64,000 bases of DNA from Pristionchus mayeri (taxonomy: Eukaryota; Nematoda; Chromadorea; Rhabditida; Neodiplogasteridae). Each line of letters begins with the position of its first letter. Positions within the stretch are counted from its first letter, which is position 1. The notes beneath the pieces are model-generated. The model worked only from the letters and a program-made list of their open reading frames with translations, did not search any database and was not told the origin of the DNA. This document shows, one piece after another, positions 14,201 through 29,200 of the stretch. The DNA is taken from NCBI GenBank assembly GCA_036245805.1, contig BTRK01000006.1, positions 27,966,901 to 28,030,900 of the forward strand, in the 5' to 3' direction. The position numbers were made by a program, and so were the translations under genes.

Positions 14201-17200
14201 TGACGGAGGGAAGACTCAGTAGAAGGGTCGTTCACTGCAGAAGAAGTGACGGAGGGAAGACTCAGTCGAAGGGTCGTTCACTGCAGAAGAAGTGACGGAG
14301 GGAAGACTCAGTCGAAGGGTCGTTATCTGCAGAAGAAGTGACGGAGGGAAGACTTAGTCGAAGGGTCGTTCTCTGCAGAAGAAGTGACGGAGGGAAGACT
14401 CAGTCGAAGGGTCGTTCACTGCAGAAGAAGTGACGGAGGGAAGACTCAGTCGAAGGGTCGTTCACTGCAGAAGAAGTGACGGAGGGAAGACTCAGTCGAA
14501 GGGTCGTTCACTGCAGAAGAAGTGACGGAGGGAAGGCTCAGTCGAAGGGTCGTTCACTGCAGAAGAAGTGACGGAGGGAAGACTTAGTCGAAGGGTCGTT
14601 CTCTGCAGAAGAAGTGACGGAGGGAAGACTCAGTCGAAGGGTCGTTCACTGCAGAAGAAGTGACGGAGGGAAGACTCAGTCGAAGGGTCGTTCTCTGCAG
14701 AAGAAGTGACGGAGGGAAGACTCAGTCGAAGGGTCGTTCACTGCAGAAGAAGTGACGGAGGGAAGACTCAGTCGAAGGGTCGTTCACTGCAGAAGAAGTG
14801 ACGGAGGGAAGACTCAGTCGAAGGGTCGTTCACTGCAGAAGAAGTGACGGAGGGAAGACTCAGTCGAAGGATCGTTCTCTGCAGAAGAAGTGACGGAGGG
14901 AAGACTCAGTAGAAGGGTCGTTCACTGCAGAAGAAGTGACGGAGGGAAGACTCAGTCGAAGGGTCGTTCACTGCAGAAGAAGTGACGGAGGGAAGACTCA
15001 GTCGAAGGGTCGTTCACTGCAGAAGAAGTGACGGAGGGAAGACTCAGTCGAAGGATCGTTCTCTGCAGAAGAAGTGACGGAGGGAAGACTCAGTCGAAGG
15101 GTCGTTCACTGCAGAAGAAGTGACGGAGGGAAGACTCAGTCGAAGGGTCGTTCTCTGCAGAAGAAGTGACGGAGGAAAGACTTAGTCGAAGGGTCGTTCT
15201 CTGCAGAAGAAGTGACGGAGGGAAGACTCAGTCGAAGGGTCGTTCACTGCAAAAGAAGTGACGGAGGGAAGACTCAGTCGAAGGGTCGTTCACTGCAGAA
15301 GAAGTGAGGGAGGGAAGACTCAGTCGAAGGGTCGTTCACTGCAGAAGAAGTGACCGAGGGAAGACTCAGTCGAAGGGTCGTTCACTGCAGAAGAAGTGAC
15401 GGAGGGAAGACTCAGTCGAAGGGTCGTTCTCTGCAGAAGAAGTGACGGAGGAAAGACTTAGTCGAAGGGTCGTTCTCTGCAGAAGAAGTGACGGAGGGAA
15501 GACTTAGTCGAAGGGTCGTTCTCTGCAGAAGAAGTGACGGAGGGAAGACTCAGTCGAAGGGTCGTTCACTGCAGAAGAAGTGACGGAGGGAAGACTCAGT
15601 CGAAGGGTCGTTCTCTGCAGAAGAAGTGACGGAGGGAAGACTCAGTCGAAGGGTCGTTCACTGCAGAAGAAGTGACGGAGGGAAGACTCAGTCGAAGGGT
15701 CGTTCACTGCAGAAGAAGTGACGGAGGGAAGACTCAGTCGAAGGGTCGTTCACTGCAGAAGAAGTGACGGAGGGAAGACTCAGTCGAAGGATCGTTCTCT
15801 GCAGAAGAAGTGACGGAGGGAAGACTCAGTAGAAGGGTCGTTCACTGCAGAAGAAGTGACGGAGGGAAGACTCAGTCGAAGGGTCGTTCACTGCAGAAGA
15901 AGTGACGGAGGGAAGACTCAGTCGAAGGGTCGTTATCTGCAGAAGAAGTGACGGAGGGAAGACTCAGTCGAAGGGTCGTTCATTGCAGAAGAAGTGACGG
16001 AGGGAAGACTCAGTCGAAGGGTCGTTATCTGCAGAAGAAGCGACGGAGGGAAGACTCAGTCGAAGGGTCGTTCACTGCAAAAGAAGTGACGGAGGGAAGA
16101 CTCAGTCGAAGGGTCGTTCACTGCAGAAGAAGTGAGGGAGGGAAGACTCAGTCGAAGGGTCGTTCACTGCAGAAGAAGTGACCGAGGGAAGACTCAGTCG
16201 AAGGGTCGTTCACTGCAGAAGAAGTGACGGAGGGAAGACTCAGTCGAAGGGTCGTTCTCTGCAGAAGAAGTGACGGAGGGAAGACTCAGTCGAAGGGTCG
16301 TTCATTGCAGAAGAAGTGACGGAGGGAAGGCTCAGTCGAAGGGTCGTTCATTGCAGAAGAAGTGACGGAGGGAAGACTTAGTCGAAGGGTCGTTCACTGC
16401 AGAAGAAGTGACGGAGGGAAGACTCAGTCGAAGGGTCGTTCTCTGCAGAAGAAGTGACGGAGGGAAGACTCAGTCGAAGGGTCGTTCACTGCAGAAGAAG
16501 TGACGGAGGGAAGACTCAGTCGAAGGGTCGTTCATCGCAGAAGAAGTGACGGAGGGAAGACTCAGTCGAAGGGTCGTTCATCGCAGAAGAAGTGACGGAG
16601 GGAAGACTCAGTCGAAGGGTCGTTATCTGCAGAAGAAGTGACGGAGGGAAGACTTAGTCGAAGGGTCGTTCTCTGCAGAAGAAGTGACGGAGGGAAGACT
16701 CAGTCGAAGGGTCGTTCATCGCAGAAGAAGTGACGGAGGGAAGACTCAGTCGAAGGGTCGTTCATCGCAGAAGAAGTGACGGAGGGAAGACTCAGTCGAA
16801 GGGTCGTTATCTGCAGAAGAAGTGACGGAGGGAAGACTCAGTCGAAGGGTCGTTATCTGCAGAAGAAGTGACGGAGGGAAGACTTAGTCGAAGGGTCGTT
16901 CTCTGCAGAAGAAGTGACGGAGGGAAGACTCAGTCGAAGGGTCGTTATCTGCAGAAGAAGTGACGGAGGGAAGACTTAGTCGAAGGGTCGTTCACTGCAG
17001 AAGAAGTGACGGAGGGAAGACTCAGTCGAAGGGTCGTTCTCTGCAGAAGAAGTGACGGAGGGAAGGCTCAGTCGAAGGGTCGTTCATTGCAGAAGAAGTG
17101 ACGGAGGGCAGACTTAGTCGAAGGGTCGTTCACTGCAGAAGAAGTGACGGAGGGAAGACTCAGTCGAAGGGTCGTTCTCTGCAGAAGAAGTGACGGAGGG

Positions 17201-20200
17201 AAGACTCAGTCGAAGGGTCGTTCACTGCAGAAGAAGTGACGGAGGGAAGACTTAGTCGAAGGGTCGTTCTCTGCAGAAGAAGTGACGGAGGGAAGACTCA
17301 GTCGAAGGGTCGTTCATTGCAGAAGAAGTGACGGAGGGAAGACTCAGTCGAAGGGTCGTTCACTGCAGAAGAAGTGACGGAGGGAAGACTCAGTCGAAGG
17401 GTCGTTATCTGCAGAAGAAGCGACGGAGGGAAGACTCAGTCGAAGGGTCGTTCACTGCAAAAGAAGTGACGAAGGGAAGACTCAGTCGAAGGGTCGTTCA
17501 CTGCAGAAGAAGTGAGGGAGGGAAGACTCAGTCGAAGGGTCGTTCACTGCAGAAGAAGTGACCGAGGGAAGACTCAGTCGAAGGGTCGTTCACTGCAGAA
17601 GAAGTGACGGAGGGAAGACTCAGTCGAAGGGTCGTTCTCTGCAGAAGAAGTGACGGAGGGAAGACTCAGTCGAAGGGTCGTTCATTGCAGAAGAAGTGAC
17701 GGAGGGAAGGCTCAGTCGAAGGGTCGTTCATTGCAGAAGAAGTGACGGAGGGAAGACTTAGTCGAAGGGTCGTTCACTGCAGAAGAAGTGACGGAGGGAA
17801 GACTCAGTCGAAGGGTCGTTCTCTGCAGAAGAAGTGACGGAGGGAAGACTCAGTCGAAGGGTCGTTCACTGCAGAAGAAGTGACGGAGGGAAGACTCAGT
17901 CGAAGGGTCGTTCATCGCAGAAGAAGTGACGGAGGGAAGACTCAGTCGAAGGGTCGTTCATCGCAGAAGAAGTGACGGAGGGAAGACTCAGTCGAAGGGT
18001 CGTTATCTGCAGAAGAAGTGACGGAGGGAAGACTTAGTCGAAGGGTCGTTCTCTGCAGAAGAAGTGACGGAGGGAAGACTCAGTCGAAGGGTCGTTCATT
18101 GCAGAAGAAGTGACGGAGGGAAGACTCAGTCGAAGGGTCGTTCACTGCAGAAGAAGTGACGGAGGGAAGACTCAGTCGAAGGGTCGTTATCTGCAGAAGA
18201 AGCGACGGAGGGAAGACTCAGTCGAAGGGTCGTTCACTGCAAAAGAAGTGACGGAGGGAAGACTCAGTCGAAGGGTCGTTCACTGCAGAAGAAGTGAGGG
18301 AGGGAAGACTCAGTCGAAGGGTCGTTCACTGCAGAAGAAGTGACCGAGGGAAGACTCAGTCGAAGGGTCGTTCACTGCAGAAGAAGTGACGGAGGGAAGA
18401 CTCAGTCGAAGGGTCGTTCTCTGCAGAAGAAGTGACGGAGGGAAGACTCAGTCGAAGGGTCGTTCTCTGCAGAAGAAGTGACGGAGGGAAGACTCAGTCG
18501 AAGGGTCGTTCACTGCAGAAGAAGTGACGGAGGGAAGACTCAGTCGAAGGGTCGTTCTCTGCAGAAGAAGTGACGGAGGGAAGACTCAGTCGAAGGGTCG
18601 TTATCTGCAGAAGAAGTGACGGAGGGAAGACTTAGTCGAAGGGTCGTCCTCTGCAGAAGAAGTGACGGAGGGAAGGCTCAGTCGAAGGGTCGTTCATTGC
18701 AGAAGAAGTGACGGAGGGAAGGCTCAGTCGAAGGGTCGTTCATTGCAGAAGAAGTGACGGAGGGAAGACTTAGTCGAAGGGTCGTTCACTGCAGAAGAAG
18801 TGACGGAGGGAAGGCTCAGTCGAAGGGTCGTTCACTGCAGAAGAAGTGACGGAGGGAAGACTCAGTCGAAGGGTCGTTCATTGCAGAAGAAGTGACGGAG
18901 GGAAGACTCAGTCGCAGGGTCGTTCACTGCAGAAGAAGTGACGGAGGGAAGACTCAGTCGAAGGGTCGTTCATTGCAGAAGAAGTGAGGGAGGGAAGACT
19001 CAGTCGTAGGGTCGTTCACTGCAGAAGAAGTGACGGAGGGAAGACTCAGTCGAAGGGTCGTTATCTGCAGAAGAAGTGACGGAGGGAAGACTCAGTCGAA
19101 GGGTCGTTCACTGCAGAAGAAGTGACGGAGGGAAGACTCAGTCGAAGGGTCGTTCACTGCAAAAGAAGTGACGGAGGGAAGACTCAGTCGAAGGGTCGTT
19201 CACTGCAGAAGAAGTGAGGGAGGGAAGACTCAGTCGAAGGGTCGTTCATTGCAGAAGAAGTGACGGAGGGAAGACTTAGTCGAAGGGTCGTTCACTGCAG
19301 AAGAAGTGACGGAGGGAAGGCTCAGTCGAAGGGTCGTTCACTGCAGAAGAAGTGACGGAGGGAAGACTCAGTCGAAGGGTCGTTCATTGCAGAAGAAGTG
19401 ACGGAGGGAAGACTCAGTCGAAGGGTCGTTCACTGCAGAAGAAGTGACGGAGGGAAGACTCAGTCGAAGGGTCGTTCATTGCAGAAGAAGTGAGGGAGGG
19501 AAGACTCAGTCGAAGGGTCGTTCACTGCAGAAGAAGTGACGGAGGGAAGACTCAGTCGAAGGGTCGTTATCTGCAGAAGAAGTGACGGAGGGAAGACTCA
19601 GTCGAAGGGTCGTTCACTGCAGAAGAAGTGACGGAGGGAAGACTCAGTCGAAGGGTCGTTCACTGCAGAAGAAGTGACGGAGGGAAGACTCAGTCGAAGG
19701 GTCGTTCTCTGCAGAAGAAGTGACGGAGGGAAGACTCAGTCGAAGGGTCGTTCACTGCAGAAGAAGTGACGGAGGGAAGACTCAGTCGAAGGGTCGTTCA
19801 TCGCAGAAGAAGTGACGGAGGGAAGGCTCAGTCGAAGGGTCGTTCTCTGCAGAAGAAGTGACGGAGGGAAGACTCAGTCGAAGGGTCGTTATCTGCAGAA
19901 GAAGTGACGGAGGGAAGACTTAGTCGAAGGGTCGTCCTCTGCAGAAGAAGTGACGGAGGGAAGGCTCAGTCGAAGGGTCGTTCATTGCAGAAGAAGTGAC
20001 GGAGGGAAGGCTCAGTCGAAGGGTCGTTCATTGCAGAAGAAGTGACGGAGGGAAGACTTAGTCGAAGGGTCGTTCACTGCAGAAGAAGTGACGGAGGGAA
20101 GGCTCAGTCGAAGGGTCGTTCACTGCAGAAGAAGTGACGGAGGGAAGACTCAGTCGAAGGGTCGTTCATTGCAGAAGAAGTGACGGAGGGAAGACTCAGT

Positions 20201-23200
20201 CGAAGGGTCGTTCATTGCAGAAGAAGTGAGGGAGGGAAGACTCAGTCGAAGGGTCGTTCACTGCAGAAGAAGTGACGGAGGGAAGACTCAGTCGAAGGGT
20301 CGTTATCTGCAGAAGAAGTGACGGAGGGAAGACTCAGTCGAAGGGTCGTTCACTGCAGAAGAAGTGACGGAGGGAAGACTCAGTCGAAGGGTCGTTCACT
20401 GCAAAAGAAGTGACGGAGGGAAGACTCAGTCGAAGGGTCGTTCACTGCAGAAGAAGTGAGGGAGGGAAGACTCAGTCGAAGGGTCGTTCACTGCAGAAGA
20501 AGTGACGGAGGGAAGACTTAGTCGAAGGGTCGTTCACTGCAGAAGAAGTGACGGAGGGAAGACTCAGTCGAAGGGTCGTTCTCTGCAGAAGAAGTGACGG
20601 AGGGAAGACTCAGTCGAAGGGTCGTTCTCTGCAGAAGAAGTGACGGAGGGAAGACTCAGTCGAAGGGTCGTTCATTGCAGAAGAAGTGACGGAGGGAAGG
20701 CTCAGTCGAAGGGTCGTTCATTGCAGAAGAAGTGACGGAGGGAAGACTTAGTCGAAGGGTCGTTCACTGCAGAAGAAGTGACGGAGGGAAGACTCAGTCG
20801 AAGGGTCGTTCTCTGCAGAAGAAGTGACGGAGGGAAGACTCAGTCGAAGGGTCGTTCACTGCAGAAGAAGTGACGGAGGGAAGACTCAGTCGAAGGGTCG
20901 TTATCTGCAGAAGAAGTGACGGAGGGAAAACTCAGTCGAAGGGTCGTTCACTGCAAAAGAAGTGACGGAGGGAAGACTCAGTCGAAGGGTCGTTCACTGC
21001 AGAAGAAGTGACGGAGGGAAGGCTCAGTCGAAGGGTCGTTCACTGCAGAAGAAGTGACGGAGGGAAGACTCAGTCGAAGGGTCGTTCATTGCAGAAGAAG
21101 TGACGGAGGGAAGGCTCAGTCGAAGGGTCGTTCATTGCAGAAGAAGTGACGGAGGGATGACTTAGTCGAAGGGTCGTTCACTGCAGAAGAAGTGACGGAG
21201 GGAAGACTCAGTCGAAGGGTCGTTATCTGCAGAAGAAGTGACGGAGGGAAGGCTCAGTCGAAGGGTCGTTCATTGCAGAAGAAGTGACGGAGGGAAGACT
21301 TAGTCGAAGGGTCGTTCACTGCAGAAGAAGTGACGGAGGGAAGGCTCAGTCGAAGGGTCGTTCACTGCAGAAGAAGAGACGGAGGGAAGTCTCAGTCGAA
21401 GGGTCGTTCATTGCAGAAGAAGTGACGGAGGGAAGACTCAGTCGAAGGGTCGTTCACTGCAGAAGAAGTGACGGAGGGAAGACTCAGTCGAAGGGTCGTT
21501 ATCTGCAGAAGAAGTGACGGAGGGAAGACTCAGTCGAAGGGTCGTTCACTGCAAAAGAAGTGACGGAGGGAAGGCTCAGTCGAAGGGTCGTTCATTGCAG
21601 AAGAAGTGACGGAGGGAAGACTTAGTCGAAGGGTCGTTCTCTGCAGAAGAAGTGACGGAGGGAAGACTCAGTCGAAGGGTCGTTCATTGCAGAAGAAGTG
21701 ACGGAGGGAAGACTCAGTCGAAGGGTCGTTCACTGCAGAAGAAGTGACGGAGGGAAGACTCAGTCGAAGGGTCGTTCATTGCAGAAGAAGTGACGGAGGG
21801 AAGACTCAGTCGAAGGGTCGTTCACTGCAGAAGAAGTGACGGAGGGAAGGCTCAGTCGACGGGTCGTTCACTGCAGAAGAAGTGACGGAGGGAAGACTCA
21901 GTCGAAGGGTCGTTCACTGCAGAAGAAGTGACGGAGGGAAGACTCAGTCGAAGGGTCGTTCACTGCAGAAGAAGTGACGGAGGGAAGACTCAGTCGAAGG
22001 GTCGTTCACTGCAGAAGAAGTGACGAAGGGAAGACTCAGTCGAAGGGTCGTTCACTGCAGAAGAAGTGACGGAGGGAAGGCTCAGTCGAAGGGTCGTTCA
22101 CTGCAGAAGAAGTGACGGAGGGAAGACTTAGTCGAAGGGTCGTTCTCTGCAGAAGAAGTGACGGAGGGAAGACTCAGTCGAAGGGTCGTTCACTGCAGAA
22201 GAAGTGACGGAGGGAAGACTCAGTCGAAGGGTCGTTCTCTGCAGAAGAAGTGACGGAGGGAAGACTCAGTCGAAGGGTCGTTCACTGCAGAAGAAGTGAC
22301 GGAGCGAAGACAGTCGAAGGGTCGTTCACTGCAAAAGAAGTGACGGAGGGAAGGCTCAGTCGAAGGGTCGTTCATTGCAGAAGAAGTGACGGAGGGAAGG
22401 CTCAGTCGAAGGGTCGTTCATTGCAGAAGAAGTGACGGAGGGAAGACTTAGTCGAAGGGTCGTTCACTGCAGAAGAAGTGACGGAGGGAAGACTCAGTCG
22501 AAGGGTCGTTCATTGCAGAAGAAGTGACGGAGGGAAGACTCAGTCGAAGGGTCGTTCACTGCAGAAGAAGTGACGGAGGGAAGACTCAGTCGAAGGGTCG
22601 TTATCTGCAGAAGAAGTGACGGAGGGAAGACTCAGTCGAAGGGTCGTTCACTGCAAAAGAAGTGACGGAGGGAAGGCTCAGTCGAAGGGTCGTTCATTGC
22701 AGAAGAAGTGACGGAGGGAAGACTTAGTCGAAGGGTCGTTCTCTGCAGAAGAAGTGACGGAGGGAAGACTCAGTCGAAGGGTCGTTCATTGCAGAAGAAG
22801 TGACGGAGGGAAGACTCAGTCGAAGGGTCGTTCACTGCAGAAGAAGTGACGGAGGGAAGACTCAGTCGAAGGGTCGTTCATTGCAGAAGAAGTGACGGAG
22901 GGAAGACTCAGTCGAAGGGTCGTTCACTGCAGAAGAAGTGACGGAGGGAAGACTTAGTCGAAGGGTCGTTCTCTGCAGAAGAAGTGACGGAGGGAAGACT
23001 CAGTCGAAGGGTCGTTCACTGCAGAAGAAGTGACGGAGGGAAGACTCAGTCGAAGGGTCGTTCTCTGCAGAAGAAGTGACGGAGGGAAGACTTAGTCGAC
23101 GGGTCGTTCACTGCAGAAGAAGTGACGGAGGGAAGACTCAGTCGAAGGGTCGTTCACTGCAGAAGAAGTGACGGAGGGAAGACTCAGTCGAAGGGTCGTT

Positions 23201-26200
23201 CCCTGCAGAAGAAGTGACGGAGGGAAGACTCAGTCGAAGGGTCGTTCACTGCAGAAGAAGTGACGGAGGGAAGACTCAGTCGAAGGGTCGTTCATTGCAG
23301 AAGAAGTGACGGAGGGAAGACTCAGTCGAAGGGTCGTTCACTGCAGAAGAAGTGACGGAGGGAAGGCTCAGTCGACGGGTCGTTCACTGCAGAAGAAGTG
23401 ACGGAGGGAAGACTCAGTCGAAGGGTCGTTCACTGCAGAAGAAGTGACGGAGGGAAGACTCAGTCGAAGGGTCGTTCACTGCAGAAGAAGTGACGGAGGG
23501 AAGACTCAGTCGAAGGGTCGTTCCCTGCAGAAGAAGTGACGGAGGGAAGACTCAATCGAAGGGTCGTTCACTGCAGAAGAAGTGACGAAGGGAAGACTCA
23601 GTCGAAGGGTCGTTCACTGCAGAAGAAGTGACGGAGGGAAGACTTAGTCGAAGGGTCGTTCTCTGCAGAAGAAGTGACGGAGGCAAGACTCAGTCGAAGG
23701 GTCGTTCACTGCAGAAGAAGTGACGGAGGGAAGGCTCAGTCGAAGGGTCGTTCATTGCAGAAGAAGTGACGGAGGGAAGACTTAGTCGAAGGGTCGTTCA
23801 CTGCAGAAGAAGTGACGGAGGGAAGACTCAGTCGAAGGGTCGTTCATTGCAGAAGAAGTGACGGAGGGAAGACTCAGTCGAAGGGTCGTTCACTGCAGAA
23901 GAAGTGACGGAGGGAAGACTCAGTCGAAGGGTCGTTATCTGCAGAAGAAGTGACGGAGGGAAGACTCAGTCGAAGGGTCGTTCACTGCAAAAGAAGTGAC
24001 GGAGGGAAGGCTCAGTCGAAGGGTCGTTCATTGCAGAAGAAGTGACGGAGGGAAGACTTAGTCGAAGGGTCGTTCTCTGCAGAAGAAGTGACGGAGGGAA
24101 GACTCAGTCGAAGGGTCGTTCATTGCAGAAGAAGTGACGGAGGGAAGACTCAGTCGAAGGGTCGTTCACTGCAGAAGAAGTGACGGAGGGAAGACTCAGT
24201 CGAAGGGTCGTTCATTGCAGAAGAAGTGACGGAGGGAAGACTCAGTCGAAGGGTCGTTCACTGCAGAAGAAGTGACGGAGGGAAGACTTAGTCGAAGGGT
24301 CGTTCTCTGCAGAAGAAGTGACGGAGGGAAGACTCAGTCGAAGGGTCGTTCACTGCAGAAGAAGTGACGGAGGGAAGACTCAGTCGAAGGGTCGTTCTCT
24401 GCAGAAGAAGTGACGGAGGGAAGACTTAGTCGACGGGTCGTTCACTGCAGAAGAAGTGACGGAGGGAAGACTCAGTCGAAGGGTCGTTCACTGCAGAAGA
24501 AGTGACGGAGGGAAGACTCAGTCGAAGGGTCGTTCCCTGCAGAAGAAGTGACGGAGGGAAGACTCAGTCGAAGGGTCGTTCACTGCAGAAGAAGTGACGG
24601 AGGGAAGACTCAGTCGAAGGGTCGTTCATTGCAGAAGAAGTGACGGAGGGAAGACTCAGTCGAAGGGTCGTTCACTGCAGAAGAAGTGACGGAGGGAAGG
24701 CTCAGTCGACGGGTCGTTCACTGCAGAAGAAGTGACGGAGGGAAGACTCAGTCGAAGGGTCGTTCACTGCAGAAGAAGTGACGGAGGGAAGACTCAGTCG
24801 AAGGGTCGTTCACTGCAGAAGAAGTGACGGAGGGAAGACTCAGTCGAAGGGTCGTTCCCTGCAGAAGAAGTGACGGAGGGAAGACTCAATCGAAGGGTCG
24901 TTCACTGCAGAAGAAGTGACGAAGGGAAGACTCAGTCGAAGGGTCGTTCACTGCAGAAGAAGTGACGGAGGGAAGACTTAGTCGAAGGGTCGTTCTCTGC
25001 AGAAGAAGTGACGGAGGCAAGACTCAGTCGAAGGGTCGTTCACTGCAGAAGAAGTGACGGAGGGAAGACTCAGTCGAAGGGTCGTTCACTGCAGAAGAAG
25101 TGACGGAGCGAAGACTCAGTCGAAGGGTCGTTCACTGCAAAAGAAGTGACGGAGGGAAGGCTCAGTCGAAGGGTCGTTCATTGCAGAAGAAGTGACGGAG
25201 GGAAGACTCAGTCGAAGGGTCGTTCACTGCAAAAGAAGTGACGGAGGGAAGGCTCAGTCGAAGGGTCGTTCATTGCAGAAGAAGTGACGGAGGGAAGACT
25301 TAGTCGAAGGGTCGTTCTCTGCAGAAGAAGTGACGGAGGGAAGACTCAGTCGAAGGGTCGTTCATTGCAGAAGAAGTGACGGAGGGAAGACTCAGTCGAA
25401 GGGTCGTTCACTGCAGAAGAAGTGACGGAGGGAAGACTCAGTCGAAGGGTCGTTCATTGCAGAAGAAGTGACGGAGGGAAGACTCAGTCGAAGGGTCGTT
25501 CACTGCAGAAGAAGTGACGGAGGGAAGGCTCAGTCGACGGGTCGTTCACTGCAGAAGAAGTGACGGAGGGAAGACTCAGTCGAAGGGTCGTTCACTGCAG
25601 AAGAAGTGACGGAGGGAAGACTCAGTCGAAGGGTCGTTCACTGCAGAAGAAGTGACGGAGGGAAGACTCAGTCGAAGGGTCGTTCACTGCAGAAGAAGTG
25701 ACGAAGGGAAGACTCAGTCGAAGGGTCGTTCACTGCAGAAGAAGTGACGGAGGGAAGGCTCAGTCGAAGGGTCGTTCACTGCAGAAGAAGTGACGGAGGG
25801 AAGACTTAGTCGAAGGGTCGTTCTCTGCAGAAGAAGTGACGGAGGCAAGACTCAGTCGAAGGGTCGTTCACTGCAGAAGAAGTGACGGAGGGAAGACTCA
25901 GTCGAAGGGTCGTTCTCTGCAGAAGAAGTGACGGAGGGAAGACTCAGTCGAAGGGTCGTTCACTGCAGAAGAAGTGACGGAGCGAAGACTCAGTCGAAGG
26001 GTCGTTCACTGCAAAAGAAGTGACGGAGGGAAGGCTCAGTCGAAGGGTCGTTCATTGCAGAAGAAGTGACGGAGGGAAGACTCAGTCGAAGGGTCGTTCA
26101 CTGCAGAAGAAGTGACGAAGGGAAGACTCAGTCGAAGGGTCGTTCACTGCAGAAGAAGTGACGGAGGGAAGGCTCAGTCGAAGGGTCGTTCACTGCAGAA

Positions 26201-29200
26201 GAAGTGACGGAGGGAAGGCTCAGTCGAAGGGTCGTTCACTGCAGAAGAAGTGACGGAGGGAAGACTTAGTCGAAGGGTCGTTCTCTGCAGAAGAAGTGAC
26301 GGAGGCAAGACTCAGTCGAAGGGTCGTTCACTGCAGAAGAAGTGACGGAGGGAAGACTCAGTCGAAGGGTCGTTCACTGCAGAAGAAGTGACGGAGCGAA
26401 GACTCAGTCGAAGGGTCGTTCACTGCAAAAGAAGTGACGGAGGGAAGGCTCAGTCGAAGGGTCGTTCATTGCAGAAGAAGTGACGGAGGGAAGACTCAGT
26501 CGAAGGGTCGTTCACTGCAGAAGAAGTGACGGAGCGAAGACTCAGTCGAAGGGTCGTTCACTGCAAAAGAAGTGACGGAGGGAAGGCTCAGTCGAAGGGT
26601 CGTTCACTGCAAAAGAAGTGACGGAGGGAAGGCTCAGTCGAAGGGTCGTTCATTGCAGAAGAAGTGACGGAGGGAAGACTTAGTCGAAGGGTCGTTCTCT
26701 GCAGAAGAAGTGACGGAGGGAAGACTCAGTCGAAGGGTCGTTCATTGCAGAAGAAGTGACGGAGGGAAGACTCAGTCGAAGGGTCGTTCACTGCAGAAGA
26801 AGTGACGGAGGGAAGACTCAGTCGAAGGGTCGTTCATTGCAGAAGAAGTGACGGAGGGAAGACTCAGTCGAAGGGTCGTTCACTGCAGAAGAAGTGACGG
26901 AGGGAAGGCTCAGTCGACGGGTCGTTCACTGCAGAAGAAGTGACGGAGGGAAGACTCAGTCGAAGGGTCGTTCACTGCAGAAGAAGTGACGGAGGGAAGA
27001 CTCAGTCGAAGGGTCGTTATCTGCAGAAGAAGTGACGGAGGGAAGACTCAGTCGAAGGGTCGTTCACTGCAGAAGAAGTGACGGAGGGAAGACTCAGTCG
27101 AAGGGTCGTTCTCTGCAGAAGAAGTGACGGAGGGAAGACTCAGTCGAAGGGTCGTTCACTGCAGAAGAAGTGACGGAGGGAAGACTCAGTCGAAGGGTCG
27201 TTCACTGCAGAAGAAGTGACGGAGGGAAGACTCAGTCGAAGGGTCGTTCACTGCAGAAGAAGTGACGGAGGGAAGACTCAGTCGAAGGGTCGTTCACTGC
27301 AGAAGAAGTGACGAAGGGAAGACTCAGTCGAAGGGTCGTTCACTGCAGAAGAAGTGACGGAGGGAAGGCTCAGTCGAAGGGTCGTTCACTGCAGAAGAAG
27401 TGACGGAGGGAAGACTTAGTCGAAGGGTCGTTCTCTGCAGAAGAAGTGACGGAGGGAAGACTCAGTCGAAGGGTCGTTCACTGCAGAAGAAGTGACGGAG
27501 GGAAGACTCAGTCGAAGGGTCGTTCTCTGCAGAAGAAGTGACGGAGGGAAGACTCAGTCGAAGGGTCGTTCACTGCAAAAGAAGTGACGGAGGGAAGGCT
27601 CAGTCGAAGGGTCGTTCATTGCAGAAGAAGTGACGGAGGGAAGACTTAGTCGAAGGGTCGTTCTCTGCAGAAGAAGTGACGGAGGCAAGACTCAGTCGAA
27701 GGGTCGTTCACTGCAGAAGAAGTGACGGAGGGAAGACTCAGTCGAAGGGTCGTTCTCTGCAGAAGAAGTGACGGAGGGAAGACTCAGTCGAAGGGTCGTT
27801 CACTGCAGAAGAAGTGACGGAGGGAAGACTCAGTCGAAGGGTCGTTCATTGCAGAAGAAGTGACGGAGGGAAGACTCAGTCGAAGGGTCGTTCACTGCAG
27901 AAGAAGTGACGGAGGGAAGGCTCAGTCGACGGGTCGTTCACTGCAGAAGAAGTGACGGAGGGAAGACTCAGTCGAAGGGTCGTTCACTGCAGAAGAAGTG
28001 ACGGAGGGAAGACTCAGTCGAAGGGTCGTTCACTGCAGAAGAAGTGACGGAGGGAAGACTCAGTCGAAGGGTCGTTCACTGCAGAAGAAGTGACGAAGGG
28101 AAGACTCAGTCGAAGGGTCGTTCACTGCAGAAGAAGTGACGGAGGGAAGACTCAGTCGAAGGGTCGTTCATTGCAGAAGAAGTGACGGAGGGAAGACTCA
28201 GTCGAAGGGTCGTTCACTGCAGAAGAAGTGACGGAGGGAAGGCTCAGTCGACGGGTCGTTCACTGCAAAAGAAGTGACGGAGGGAAGGCTCAGTCGAAGG
28301 GTCGTTCATTGCAGAAGAAGTGACGGAGGGAAGGCTCAGTCGAAGGGTCGTTCATTGCAGAAGAAGTGACTGAGGGAAGACTTAGTCGAAGGGTAGTTCA
28401 CTGCAGAAGAAGTGACGGAGGGAAGGCTCAGTCGAAGGGTCGTTCTCTGCAGAAGAAGTGACGGAGGGAAGACTCAGTCGAAGGGTCGTTCATTGCAAAA
28501 GAAGTGACGGAGGGAAGGCTCAGTCGAAGGGTCGTTCATTGCAGAAGAAGTGACGGAGGGAAGGCTCAGTCGAATGGTCGTTCATTGCAGAAGAAGTGAC
28601 GGAGGGAAGACTTAGTCGAAGGGTCGTTCACTGCAGAAGAAGTGACGGAGGGAAGGCTCAGTCGAAGGGTCGTTCCCTGCAGAAGAAGTGACGGAGGGAA
28701 GACTCAGTCGAAGGGTCGTTCCCTGCAGAAGAAGTGACGGAGGGAAGACTCAGTCGAAGGGTCGTTATCTGCAAAAGAAAGTGACGGAGGGAAGACTTAG
28801 TCGAAGGGTCGTTCTCTGCAGAAGAAGTGACGGAGGGAAGACTCAGTCGAAGGGTCGCTCATTGCAGAAGAAGTGACGGAAGGAAGACTCAGTCGAAGGG
28901 TCGTTCATTGCAGAAGAAGTGACGGAGGGAAGGCTCAGTCGAAGGGTCGTTCATTGCAGAAGAAGTGACGGAGGGAAGACTTAGTCGAAGGGTCGTTCAC
29001 TGCAGAAGAAGTGACGGAGGGAAGGCTCAGTCGAAGGGTCGTTCACTGCAGAAGAAGTGACGGAGGGAAGACTCAGTCGAAGGGTCGTTCATTGCAGAAG
29101 AAGTGACGGAGGGAAGACTCAGTCGAAGGGTCGTTCACTGCAGAAGAAGTGACGGAGGGAAGACTCAGTCGAAGGGTCGTTATCTGCAGAAGAAGTGACG